Part shown: positions 40,427 to 47,481 of the stretch, one piece after another
Position numbering within the stretch: the stretch's first letter is position 1
How the letters are laid out: each line of letters begins with the position of its first letter
NCBI RefSeq assembly: GCF_944387725.1
Contig: NZ_CALXGA010000007.1
Span: 1 to 50,864, forward strand
Source of the DNA: an uncultured Intestinimonas sp.
GTDB lineage: Bacteria > Bacillota > Clostridia > Oscillospirales > Oscillospiraceae
DNA: 50,864 bases
Direction: 5' to 3'
The notes under the pieces: generated by a model
Told to the model about the DNA's origin: nothing
The model's database searches: none
Seen by the model: the letters and a program-made list of their open reading frames with translations, nothing else
Program-made: the position numbers and the translations under genes

Positions 40427-42154
40427 TTATTTCCGCAGGCCCTCGGCCCAGGCGGCGTACCTGGCCACCTTCTCGCCGCATTCGGCCCTGGAGCCGCCGC
40501 TGGCCAGGATGTAGACCTTGACCTTGGGCTCGGTGCCGGAGGGGCGGACAATGAGGCTGGCGCCGTCGGCAAGCTCATAGCGCAGGACGTTGGAGCCGCT
40601 GAGCTCCATGGCGCTCCTGACGCCGGTGGCCGCGTCAACCACGGAGCCGTCCTGGTAGTCCTTCCGCTCCTTCACCGCCACGCCGGCAATCTCCGCCGGG
40701 GGCTGTGCCCGGAGGTCCGCCATCAGGGCGGCCATCTTCCGCAGGCCGTCCAGGCCGGGCATCACCAGGTTCAGGGTCTTCTCCCCGTACCAGCCGTACT
40801 TCTCATAAAGCTTCAGCAGGGCGTCGTACAGAGTCATGCCCTCTCCGGCGTACCAGGCCGCCATCTCGGTGAGGCACAGGGCGGCGGTGACGGCGTCCTT
40901 GTCCCGGACATAGTCCCCCAGCATATAACCGTAGCTCTCCTCGTAGGAGAAGATCACCTTGCCCTCCCCGGCCGACTCCAGGGCGTCCTTCTTCTCCGCC
41001 AGGAACTTGAAGCCCGTGAAGGTGTCGTAGCACTTCAGGCCGTTGACCTCGGCCACCTTCCGGGCCATCTCGGTGGTGACGATGGTCTTCAGGGCCACCG
41101 GGTTTTCCGGCATCTTGCCGGTGCGGCGCTTGGCCCCGATGAGGTAGTCCAGCAGCAGCACTCCGGTCTGGTTGCCGGAGATGGTGACGTACTCCCCCCG
41201 GTCGTTCTTCACCATAATGCCCACCCGGTCGGCGTCGGGGTCGGAACCCAGGATGAAGTCGGCCCCCTCCTTCTTCGCCAGGTCCACCGCCAGGTAGAAG
41301 CCCTCGGGGTTCTCCGGGTTGGGGGAGGCCACCGTGGGGAAATTGCCGTCAATGACCATCTGCTCCGGGACGCACAGGACGTGCTTCATGCCCATGCGGC
41401 GGAGGACCTCCGGGATGAGCTTGTAGCCGGTGCCGTGGAAGGGAGTGTAGACCATCTTGAAGGTGCCGGCCACCTTCTCCACCGCCGCCCGGTCGTTGAG
41501 CTGTCCCATGACGTTTTCCAGGAAGGCTTCGTCGGTCTCCGCCCCCAGGAGGGTGATGAGCCCCTGGGCCACCGCCTGGTCGTAGTCCATGCGCCGGATG
41601 GAGGTGAAGATGTCCAGCTCCTCCATCTTTTTGGCAATGGCGGAGGCGTGGCGGGGCGGGAGCTGGGCCCCGTCCTGCCAGTAGACCTTATAGCCGTTGT
41701 ACTCCTTGGGGTTGTGGCTGGCGGTGACATTCACGCCGGCGATACAGTGGTACGCCCGGACGGCAAAGGAGAGCTCCGGGGTGGGGCGCAGGGCGTCGAA
41801 GAGCCGCACGGGGATGCCGTTGCCCGCCATGACGCAGGCGGTCTCCCGGGCGAACTCCTGGGAGTGGTTCCGGCAGTCGAAGCACACCGCCACCCCCCGC
41901 CGGGCGGCCTCGGCCCCTTCGGCCAGGATGACCTCCGCGAAGGCCTGGGTGGCGTGCCGGACCACATGGACGTTCATCTGGTGCAGGCCCACGCACATGG
42001 TTCCCCGCAGACCGGCGGTGCCGAACTCCAGAGGGGCGAAAAAGCGGCTTTCGATCTCCTTCTCGTCGTTGGCGATGCCCTCCAGCTCGGCCTTCTCCTC
42101 CGGGGAGAGGGCGGCGCTGTGGAGCCATTTTTCATAGGTATCACGGTAGGACAT
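40427..42154 (-). CDS. pgcA: Alpha-D-phosphohexomutase (phosphoglucomutase/phosphomannomutase)
   Basis: 575 aa, the length of the PgcA/PGM2-like subgroup. Motifs: FGTAGLRGTM near the start, the phosphoserine loop TASHNPKEYNGYK, metal loop DPDADR, sugar-binding loop FSYEESYGYM, and phosphate-binding loop RPSGTEPKVKVY. It converts glucose 1-phosphate and 6-phosphate for cell-envelope glycan and storage polymers. Start ATG with GAGGAGG upstream. It is monocistronic behind its own promoter. Confidence 0.95.
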   Translation of the reverse strand: MSYRDTYEKWLHSAALSPEEKAELEGIANDEKEIESRFFAPLEFGTAGLRGTMCVGLHQMNVHVVRHATQAFAEVILAEGAEAARRGVAVCFDCRNHSQEFARETACVMAGNGIPVRLFDALRPTPELSFAVRAYHCIAGVNVTASHNPKEYNGYKVYWQDGAQLPPRHASAIAKKMEELDIFTSIRRMDYDQAVAQGLITLLGAETDEAFLENVMGQLNDRAAVEKVAGTFKMVYTPFHGTGYKLIPEVLRRMGMKHVLCVPEQMVIDGNFPTVASPNPENPEGFYLAVDLAKKEGADFILGSDPDADRVGIMVKNDRGEYVTISGNQTGVLLLDYLIGAKRRTGKMPENPVALKTIVTTEMARKVAEVNGLKCYDTFTGFKFLAEKKDALESAGEGKVIFSYEESYGYMLGDYVRDKDAVTAALCLTEMAAWYAGEGMTLYDALLKLYEKYGWYGEKTLNLVMPGLDGLRKMAALMADLRAQPPAEIAGVAVKERKDYQDGSVVDAATGVRSAMELSGSNVLRYELADGASLIVRPSGTEPKVKVYILASGGSRAECGEKVARYAAWAEGLRK

Positions 42155-42186
42155 GGGAAGGACCTCCTCTTTGTGTGGTACTTATC

Positions 42187-42216
42187 AGTATAACACAAAA
42201 GTCCCTTCGGCTTCAA
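42187..42216 (-). promoter_or_regulatory. Promoter of pgcA
   Basis: On the minus strand TTGAAG, an 18-base spacer and TATACT, about 30 bases before the start codon. Confidence 0.7.
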
Positions 42217-42254
42217 TGGGGATCTGTCCATTTTACCAGGGAAATGGGCAAATC

Positions 42255-42273
42255 CTCCGCAAAAACTGCGGAG
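42255..42273 (-). terminator. Terminator-like hairpin after rlmH
   Basis: Stem CTCCGCA / TGCGGAG with a 5-base loop, 2 bases after the rlmH stop codon, followed on the minus strand by GATTTGCCCATTT. The T run is short, so termination may be partial. Confidence 0.55.
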
Positions 42274-42275
42274 AC

Positions 42276-42758
42276 TTACTTGTGGTAGCCGGAGCCCTCC
42301 CGAATCTTGAAGGCCCGGTAGATCTGCTCCAAAAGCATCACCCGGGCCAGGTGGTGGGGGAAGGTCATGGGGGACATGGAGAGCCGCATCCGGGCCTCTG
42401 CTTTGAGCTTCTCGTCCAGCCCGTGGGAGCCCCCCACCAGGAAGACCATCTGCCGGGCGCTGCTTCCCTCCCAGGCGTTCAGACAGTCGGCCAGCTCCCG
42501 GCTGGAGCACATCCGGCCCTCCACGCACAGGGCCGTCACCCAGGCGCCGGGGGGGAGCTTGCCCCGAATGGCCGCCGCCTCCTTCTCCAGAGCCTTTTCG
42601 ATCTGGGCCGGAGCGGGGTCCCTGGGCAGGCGCTCCTCCGGCAGCTCCACCACCTGGAGCTTGCAGTAGGCCGACAGCCGCTTGGCGTACTCGGCGCAGG
42701 CGTCCTGGTAAAAGCGCTCCTTCAGCTTGCCCACGCAGATAAGATGGATGCTCTTCAC
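42276..42758 (-). CDS. rlmH: 23S rRNA (pseudouridine(1915)-N3)-methyltransferase RlmH
   Basis: 160 aa SPOUT methyltransferase. IHLICVGKLKERFYQDACAE at the start, FLVGGSHGLDEKLKAEARMR and the C-terminal MTFPHHLARVMLLEQIYRAF are diagnostic; the knot binds S-adenosylmethionine. The start is a GTG at 42758, chosen for GGAGG ahead of it. It lies 13 bases after the walJ stop codon; this order (walJ then rlmH) recalls the yycJ region of Bacillus. Confidence 0.95.
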   Translation of the reverse strand: MKSIHLICVGKLKERFYQDACAEYAKRLSAYCKLQVVELPEERLPRDPAPAQIEKALEKEAAAIRGKLPPGAWVTALCVEGRMCSSRELADCLNAWEGSSARQMVFLVGGSHGLDEKLKAEARMRLSMSPMTFPHHLARVMLLEQIYRAFKIREGSGYHK

Positions 42759-42771
42759 GGAAGGCCCCTCC

Positions 42772-43560
42772 TTACACCGGGTAGGTGGGCCCGGTCCCGG
42801 ACCGGGGGGCCACCTCCAAAAGCACGTCCCGCCCAGGCTGAGCACCGCAGTCCAGCAGGGCAGTGCTCACAGCGGCATAGGCGTGCTCAGGGGTGTTGTT
42901 CTCGGCGGAGAGGTGGGCCAGCACCACAGTCCGGGTCCCCGCCTCCACGGCGGAGCGGGCCAGGGCGCCCCCCGCCTCGTTGGACAGATGGCCACACTCC
43001 CCCAGGATGCGCCGCTTCAAGGGGAGGGGATAGGGCCCCGACAGGAGCCGCTCCTCGTCGTAATTAGCCTCCACCAGCACCAGAGAAGCCCCGGCTATTC
43101 CTGCCCGGACGTCCTGGGTCACCACCCCCAGGTCGGTGACCACGGCGGCCTTCCGCCCCCCGCCGGAGACAGCAAAGCCCATGGGCGCGGCTGCGTCGTG
43201 GAGGGTGGGAAAGGTCTCCACGTCCAGGCCCCCCAGGGTGAAGGCCGCGCCTGGGGCCACGGGATGGAGCAAGTCCTCCAGGGCGGCTATGCGGTAGCAC
43301 AGCTGCCGTCCGGTGCCGGGGCTGGTGTAGACTGGCACCCGGTACCGCTTGGCCAGGGCGGCCAGGCCGGAGATGTGGTCGGTGTGCTCATGGGTAATGA
43401 GCACGCCCGCCAGGGCGGCCGGTTCCAGGCCCAGGGCCCCCAGGGCCCCGGTGATCCGGCGGCAGGAGATGCCCGCGTCCAGGAGCACATGGGTCTCCCC
43501 GTCGGAGAGGAGGGCGCAGTTCCCGGAGGAGCCGCTGGCCAGCGTGGTGAGTGTCAGCAA
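42772..43560 (-). CDS. walJ: WalJ/YycJ-like metallo-beta-lactamase-fold hydrolase
   Basis: 262 aa. The metal-binding motif HEHTDH is followed by further ligands in LHDA and near the C-terminus (LAHLSAENN). The start LASGSSGNCALL is the WalJ/YycJ signature. WalJ is encoded in the walRK operon of Bacillus and is thought to coordinate wall metabolism with replication. Here it sits about 3 kb from walRK on the opposite strand, between murA and rlmH. The RNase-like activity of the fold is not proven for this protein. Confidence 0.88.
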   Translation of the reverse strand: MLTLTTLASGSSGNCALLSDGETHVLLDAGISCRRITGALGALGLEPAALAGVLITHEHTDHISGLAALAKRYRVPVYTSPGTGRQLCYRIAALEDLLHPVAPGAAFTLGGLDVETFPTLHDAAAPMGFAVSGGGRKAAVVTDLGVVTQDVRAGIAGASLVLVEANYDEERLLSGPYPLPLKRRILGECGHLSNEAGGALARSAVEAGTRTVVLAHLSAENNTPEHAYAAVSTALLDCGAQPGRDVLLEVAPRSGTGPTYPV

Positions 43561-43637
43561 GGAAATCGCTCCTATGTACGGTTTTTCGGCAGCGCAGCCG
43601 GGGCAACGTGTTCCGCCGCTCCGGCTGCGTCTTTCTT

Positions 43638-44939
43638 TCAGCCCGCCGAGGCCTGGGGCTTTCCCTCGTCTGGGATGACCATCACCCGGATGTCGGCCCC
43701 CACGCCGGAGAGCTTGCGGACAATGTCCTCATAGCCCCGCTCAATGAAGTGGACGCAGTCCACCTCCGTGGTGCCCTGGGCGGCCAGTCCGGCGATGACC
43801 ATGGCCGCCCCCGCCCGGAGGTCACAGGCCTGCACCGGGGCCCCGGTGAGCCGGTCCACCCCCTCGATGACGGCCACCTTGCCGTCCACCTGGATGCGGG
43901 CCCCCATGCGGCGGATCTCGTCCACATAGCGGTAGCGGCTGTCCCAGACCCCCTCGGTGATGACGCTGGTGCCCTCCGCCTGGCACAGGGCCACGGCAAT
44001 CTGGGGCTGCATATCGGTGGGGAAGCCGGGATAGGGCAGGGTCTTGACGTTGGCCCGGGTCAGGCGGCGGTTGGGGTCCCGGCGGACCACCACGAAGTCG
44101 TCGGACTCCTCCACCTCCACCCCCATCTCCATGAGCTTGACGGTGATGCAGTCCAGGTGCTTGGGGATGACGTTCCGAATGCGCGCCTCTCCCCCGGCGG
44201 CGGCCACAGCGGCCATATAGGTCCCGGCCTCGATCTGGTCGGGAATGATGGAGTAGGTCCCGCCTCCCAGGCGGTCCACCCCCCGGATTTTGATGACGTC
44301 GGTCCCCGCCCCCATGATGTCGGCCCCCATGGAGTTGAGGAAGTTGGCCAGGTCCACAATATGGGGCTCCTTGGCGGCGTTTTCGATGATGGTCATGCCC
44401 TTGGCCAGGGTGGCCGCCAGCATGATGTTCATGGTGGCCCCCACGGAGACGATGTCCAGGTAGACCTGTCCCCCCCGCAGGCGCCCCCCCTGTGCCGAAG
44501 CGTTGATATAGCCGCCGCTGACGTCCACGTCGGCCCCCATGGCCACAAAGCCCTTGATGTGCTGGTCGATGGGCCGGGCCCCCAGATGGCAGCCCCCCGG
44601 CGGGGGCACCTGGGAGAGGCCGAACCGGCCCAGCAGGGCCCCGATGAGGTAATAGGAGGCCCGAATCTGCCGGGCCATGCTGTCGGGCACCTTGGCGTTC
44701 TGGATGTGGGTGCAGTCGATGTCCACCGTGGTCCGGTCCACGGTGCGCACGTCGGCGCCCAGCTCCTGGAGAATCTTCAATAACAGGGTCACGTCGCTGA
44801 TCTGGGGGATGTTCTCAATCCGGCACACCCCGTCCACCAACAGGGCGGCGGGAATAATGGCCACCGCGGCGTTCTTGGCGCCGCTGATGTCAATCTCCCC
44901 GTACAACGGCCTGCCTCCCTGGATCACATACTTCGTCAA
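43638..44939 (-). CDS. murA: UDP-N-acetylglucosamine 1-carboxyvinyltransferase
   Basis: First committed enzyme of peptidoglycan synthesis, 433 aa. K22 and N23 (SGAKNAAV) are present, and the fosfomycin-targeted cysteine is C117 in PPPGGCHLGARPID. YSIIPDQIEAGTYM and TVKLMEMGVEVEE are typical. Start ATG at 44939; the ribosome site is moderate (GAAGGTGC). It heads a murA-walJ-rlmH unit of envelope and ribosome genes with its own promoter at 45075-45103. Confidence 0.96.
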   Translation of the reverse strand: MTKYVIQGGRPLYGEIDISGAKNAAVAIIPAALLVDGVCRIENIPQISDVTLLLKILQELGADVRTVDRTTVDIDCTHIQNAKVPDSMARQIRASYYLIGALLGRFGLSQVPPPGGCHLGARPIDQHIKGFVAMGADVDVSGGYINASAQGGRLRGGQVYLDIVSVGATMNIMLAATLAKGMTIIENAAKEPHIVDLANFLNSMGADIMGAGTDVIKIRGVDRLGGGTYSIIPDQIEAGTYMAAVAAAGGEARIRNVIPKHLDCITVKLMEMGVEVEESDDFVVVRRDPNRRLTRANVKTLPYPGFPTDMQPQIAVALCQAEGTSVITEGVWDSRYRYVDEIRRMGARIQVDGKVAVIEGVDRLTGAPVQACDLRAGAAMVIAGLAAQGTTEVDCVHFIERGYEDIVRKLSGVGADIRVMVIPDEGKPQASAG

Positions 44940-45074
44940 TACCGCACCTTCTATTCTCTCGCAGCTCCCCGGCGGGGCCGGGGGCGCGTATCAAGGGCCG
45001 GTTTTTCCCCCGGCCCTGGTAAATGCTGACTCCGGCGGGGGTCCAATGCCGTCCGCCCGCTCCAATACAAGGAT

Positions 45075-45103
45075 ATTATATCATTCCTAGTATGTAAAAT
45101 CAA
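45075..45103 (-). promoter_or_regulatory. Promoter of murA
   Basis: On the minus strand TTGATT, a 17-base spacer and TATAAT, with about 130 bases of leader before the murA start. Confidence 0.75.
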
Positions 45104-45181
45104 AAGAAATTTTACGCAAATGTTACGGCATTCTTTTCTGGAAAAGATTTCACGAAGTGGTGTGCCCGGAACCGGCCGGTT

Positions 45182-45670
45182 TTATTCCAGCCGCTCCCTG
45201 GAATCGTCAAAAAGAACGGCCAGGGCCCGGCCGCACAGCCGGAGGCGTCCGGCCTCCTGGGGCGGGGGCCCCTCCTGGGGGAGACCCAGCCCCGCCAGGA
45301 GGCGGCGGGCCCCCTGGGCCTCCTCTGGAAGGGTCAGCCAGCGCCGATCCCCCTGCCAAACCGCCTCGGCCTGAGCGCACAGGCCGCCCAGGTCCCGGGC
45401 GGCGGCCAGGAGCCCCTCCAGCTCCGGGAAGGGGTACCACACCCGCCGGGGGGCCAGGGAGCGGACAAAGAGCAGCAGCCCATCCCGCTGGGGATAGGCC
45501 TCCAGCTCCAGGGGGTGCTCCAGGGTCAGGCCCGCCAGGGCGGCCCCCTCCCGGACCAGGGCCAGGGCCTCTTCCAGGTTCAGCGCCTCCGGGTCCGTCC
45601 CCCGGGCCCACAGCTCCTCCCGGGTCATGGTGAGGAGGGCTCCCCGCCCTCCCACCGGCTGCATCGTCAT
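45182..45670 (-). CDS. Divergent MecA-like adaptor protein
   Basis: 162 aa. The N-terminus (LLTMTREELWARGTDPEALN) follows the MecA pattern of a short strand, then LTREDLxxRG and an acidic helix. The C-terminal half (YPFPELEGLLAAARDLGGLC, AVWQGDRRWLTLPEE, CGRALAVLFDD) matches the order of elements in the ClpC-binding domain of MecA. It is shorter than MecA (about 220 aa) and the similarity is weak, so the call is tentative. If correct, it would deliver proteins to the ClpCP protease. Start ATG at 45670 with GGAGG upstream. Confidence 0.55.
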   Translation of the reverse strand: MTMQPVGGRGALLTMTREELWARGTDPEALNLEEALALVREGAALAGLTLEHPLELEAYPQRDGLLLFVRSLAPRRVWYPFPELEGLLAAARDLGGLCAQAEAVWQGDRRWLTLPEEAQGARRLLAGLGLPQEGPPPQEAGRLRLCGRALAVLFDDSRERLE

Positions 45671-45780
45671 ATCCGTACCTCCAGTCTCTCCCGCCGGGGC
45701 GAGAGACAGTTTTGTACCCTCCATTATAGAGGACCGGTCCTCCGGGTAGAAGCTGTAATCCCTGGAGATAACGGGAATGA

Positions 45781-45809
45781 TTGCAGTTTTTCCAAATTCA
45801 TGATATACT
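45781..45809 (+). promoter_or_regulatory. Promoter of the Nudix gene
   Basis: TTGCAG, a 17-base spacer and TATACT, about 60 bases before the start codon. It may also drive walRK, as no clear promoter lies between the Nudix gene and walR. Confidence 0.75.
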
Positions 45810-45867
45810 AGAGGGCGAAAACAAATTCAGGCCCGGGCCGCCTCCGGGCGGACAGGAGCGGAGAAGC

Positions 45868-46404
45868 ATGGAGTTTGAGGAAAAGACGGTATCCAGCAGG
45901 CCGGTGTTCAAGGGGGTCATCGTAGACCTGCGGGTGGACCATGTGCGCCTGCCCAACGGCAGAAGCGCCAAGCGGGAGGTGGTCTCCCACCCCGGGGGCG
46001 TGTGCGTGGTCCCCTACCACGACGACGGCACGGTCACCGTGGTCCGACAATTCCGATACCCCATTGGCCGGGTCATCACGGAGCTCCCCGCCGGCAAGCT
46101 GGAGCGGGGAGAGGACCACCGCCTGGCCGGTATCCGGGAGCTGGAGGAGGAGACCGGCCTCACCGCCGGGGAATTCACCTACCTGGGGGGGATGCTCTCC
46201 TCCCCAGGCTTTTCCGATGAGGTCATCCACCTCTACCTGGCCAGGGGGCTCCGCCAGGGGAAGCAGCACCTGGACCCAGACGAGTTTCTGGCGTACCGGC
46301 GGGTGCCCTTCCCGGAGCTGTTGGACCAGGTTATGCGGGGAGAGCTCCAGGACGGCAAGACCGTCGCGGGCCTGCTGAAGACCAAGGTTTTCCTGGGCCT
46401 GTGA
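45868..46404 (+). CDS. nudF: ADP-ribose pyrophosphatase (Nudix hydrolase)
   Basis: 178 aa. The Nudix box is complete: GKLERGE, seven residues, then RELEEETGL. The EFEEKTVSSRPVFKGVIVDL start, VVRQFRYPIGR and PGFSDEVIHLYLA are typical of ADP-sugar pyrophosphatases. It hydrolyses ADP-ribose to AMP and ribose 5-phosphate. The start at 45868 has AGGAGCGGAG upstream. It lies 65 bases before walR on the same strand. Confidence 0.92.
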   Translation: MEFEEKTVSSRPVFKGVIVDLRVDHVRLPNGRSAKREVVSHPGGVCVVPYHDDGTVTVVRQFRYPIGRVITELPAGKLERGEDHRLAGIRELEEETGLTAGEFTYLGGMLSSPGFSDEVIHLYLARGLRQGKQHLDPDEFLAYRRVPFPELLDQVMRGELQDGKTVAGLLKTKVFLGL

Positions 46405-46410
46405 GCAGCC

Positions 46411-46442
46411 AGGCCCGCCGGAGCGTCAGCTCCTGCGGGCCT
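46411..46442 (+). terminator. Hairpin between the Nudix gene and walR
   Basis: Inverted repeat AGGCCCGC..GGAGC / GCTCC..GCGGGCCT with a 4-base loop and one mismatch, followed by TGAGTTCG. There is no T run, so it may be a weak terminator, an RNA-processing site or a stabilising stem. Confidence 0.45.
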
Positions 46443-46469
46443 TGAGTTCGAACGAAAGGAAGGCACACC

Positions 46470-47168
46470 ATGGGAAAGACCATCCTCATCGTGGAGGACG
46501 AGAAGAATATTGTGGACATCCTCAGCTACAACCTGAATAAGGAGGGCTACGCCACCCTGGAGGCCTACGACGGCGACGCCGGCCTCCAGCTTGCTCTGGA
46601 GCAGGACCCCGACCTCATTCTGCTGGACCTGATGCTGCCCAGGAAGAGCGGCTTTGACGTCTGCCGGGACCTGCGGACGGAGGGCCGCACCACCCCCATC
46701 ATCATGCTCACCGCCCGGGAGGAGGAGACCGACAAGGTGCTGGGGCTGGAGCTGGGGGCAGACGACTATATCACCAAGCCCTTTTCCATGCGGGAGCTTC
46801 TGGCCCGAGTGAAGGCCAACATCCGCCGGAGCACCATGGCCCCCTCCGCCGGGACGGCCCCTGCGGGCCGGATGGAGCTGGGCCGCATCGCCATTGACAC
46901 CGAGCTGCTGATGGCCTACAAGGACAACCTGCCCCTGGACCTGACCCAGCGGGAATACGAGCTGCTCAAGTTCCTGGCCTCCAACCCGGGAAAGGTCTTC
47001 TCCCGGGAGGCGCTGATGGAAAATGTGTGGAACTACGAGGGCTATGTGGGGGACGTCCGGGCGGTGGACGTCGCCGTCCGCCGGCTCCGGGAAAAAGTGG
47101 AGGACGACCCGGCCTCTCCGCAGTTTGTCATTACCAGAAGAGGGCTGGGGTACCTCTTCAACGCCTGA
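46470..47168 (+). CDS. walR: OmpR/PhoB-type response regulator (WalR-like)
   Basis: 232 aa. The receiver domain has the acidic pocket E9/D10, phospho-acceptor D53 (LLDLMLP), T81 and K103 (TKPFS). The winged-helix DNA-binding domain spans about 135-232 (LTQREYELLKFLASNPGKVF, VAVRRLREKVEDDP, TRRGLGYLF). Next to a PAS-containing kinase and a YycH-like gene it is best read as WalR, the regulator of wall metabolism; PhoP is the main alternative. Its last 22 codons and the following bases are duplicated at 47348-47421. Confidence 0.88.
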   Translation: MGKTILIVEDEKNIVDILSYNLNKEGYATLEAYDGDAGLQLALEQDPDLILLDLMLPRKSGFDVCRDLRTEGRTTPIIMLTAREEETDKVLGLELGADDYITKPFSMRELLARVKANIRRSTMAPSAGTAPAGRMELGRIAIDTELLMAYKDNLPLDLTQREYELLKFLASNPGKVFSREALMENVWNYEGYVGDVRAVDVAVRRLREKVEDDPASPQFVITRRGLGYLFNA

Positions 47169-47175
47169 GTACGGC
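47102..47175 (+). repeat. 74-bp direct repeat, first copy (end of walR)
   Basis: The last 22 codons of walR, its stop codon and seven following bases. An identical 74-base copy lies 246 bases downstream. Confidence 0.95.
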
Positions 47176-47207
47176 ACAGCGCTGCGGAGGCTGGGGCGTC
47201 CTCCACA

Positions 47208-47347
47208 GGGCCCCATCGCAGATGGGGCGGCGCGTCAGCGCCGTACAAGCGTTTCGGGCCAACGGCCCGAAACCTTGGCGCAGGGCAATTTATTTGCCCC
47301 GAGCATGTTCCATCCCAATGGGGTCCCCATGCGGCGCCGCATGGGGC
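47208..47347 (+). repeat. Multi-hairpin intergenic repeat, copy 5 (140 bp)
   Basis: Same order as copy 2 with different stem sequences: CCCCAT/ATGGGG, CGGCGC/GCGCCG, linker TACAAGCG, TTTCGGGCC/GGCCCGAAA, linker CCTTG, GCGCAGGGCAA paired with TTGCCC, linker CCGAGCATG, then GGGGTCCCCATGCGG paired with CCGCATGGGG. It lies between walR and walK. The end CGCCGCATGGGGC occurs again at 47452-47464, just before the walK ribosome site. Confidence 0.85.
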
Positions 47348-47421
47348 GGACGACCCGGCCTCTCCGCAGTTTGTCATTACCAGAAGAGGGCTGGGGTACC
47401 TCTTCAACGCCTGAGTACGGC
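47348..47421 (+). repeat. 74-bp direct repeat, second copy
   Basis: Exact copy of 47102-47175 without a start codon, so it is not a gene. Together with the flanking partial repeat end at 47452-47464 it points to a past 246-bp tandem duplication whose second repeat element was later mostly lost. The region 47422-47481 then leads into the AAAGGAGG site of walK. Confidence 0.95.
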
Positions 47422-47481
47422 CGTTTGTGAAGAAATGCCCTATACGGCAGCGCCGCATGGGGCAGAAAGGAGGACGCCCGG

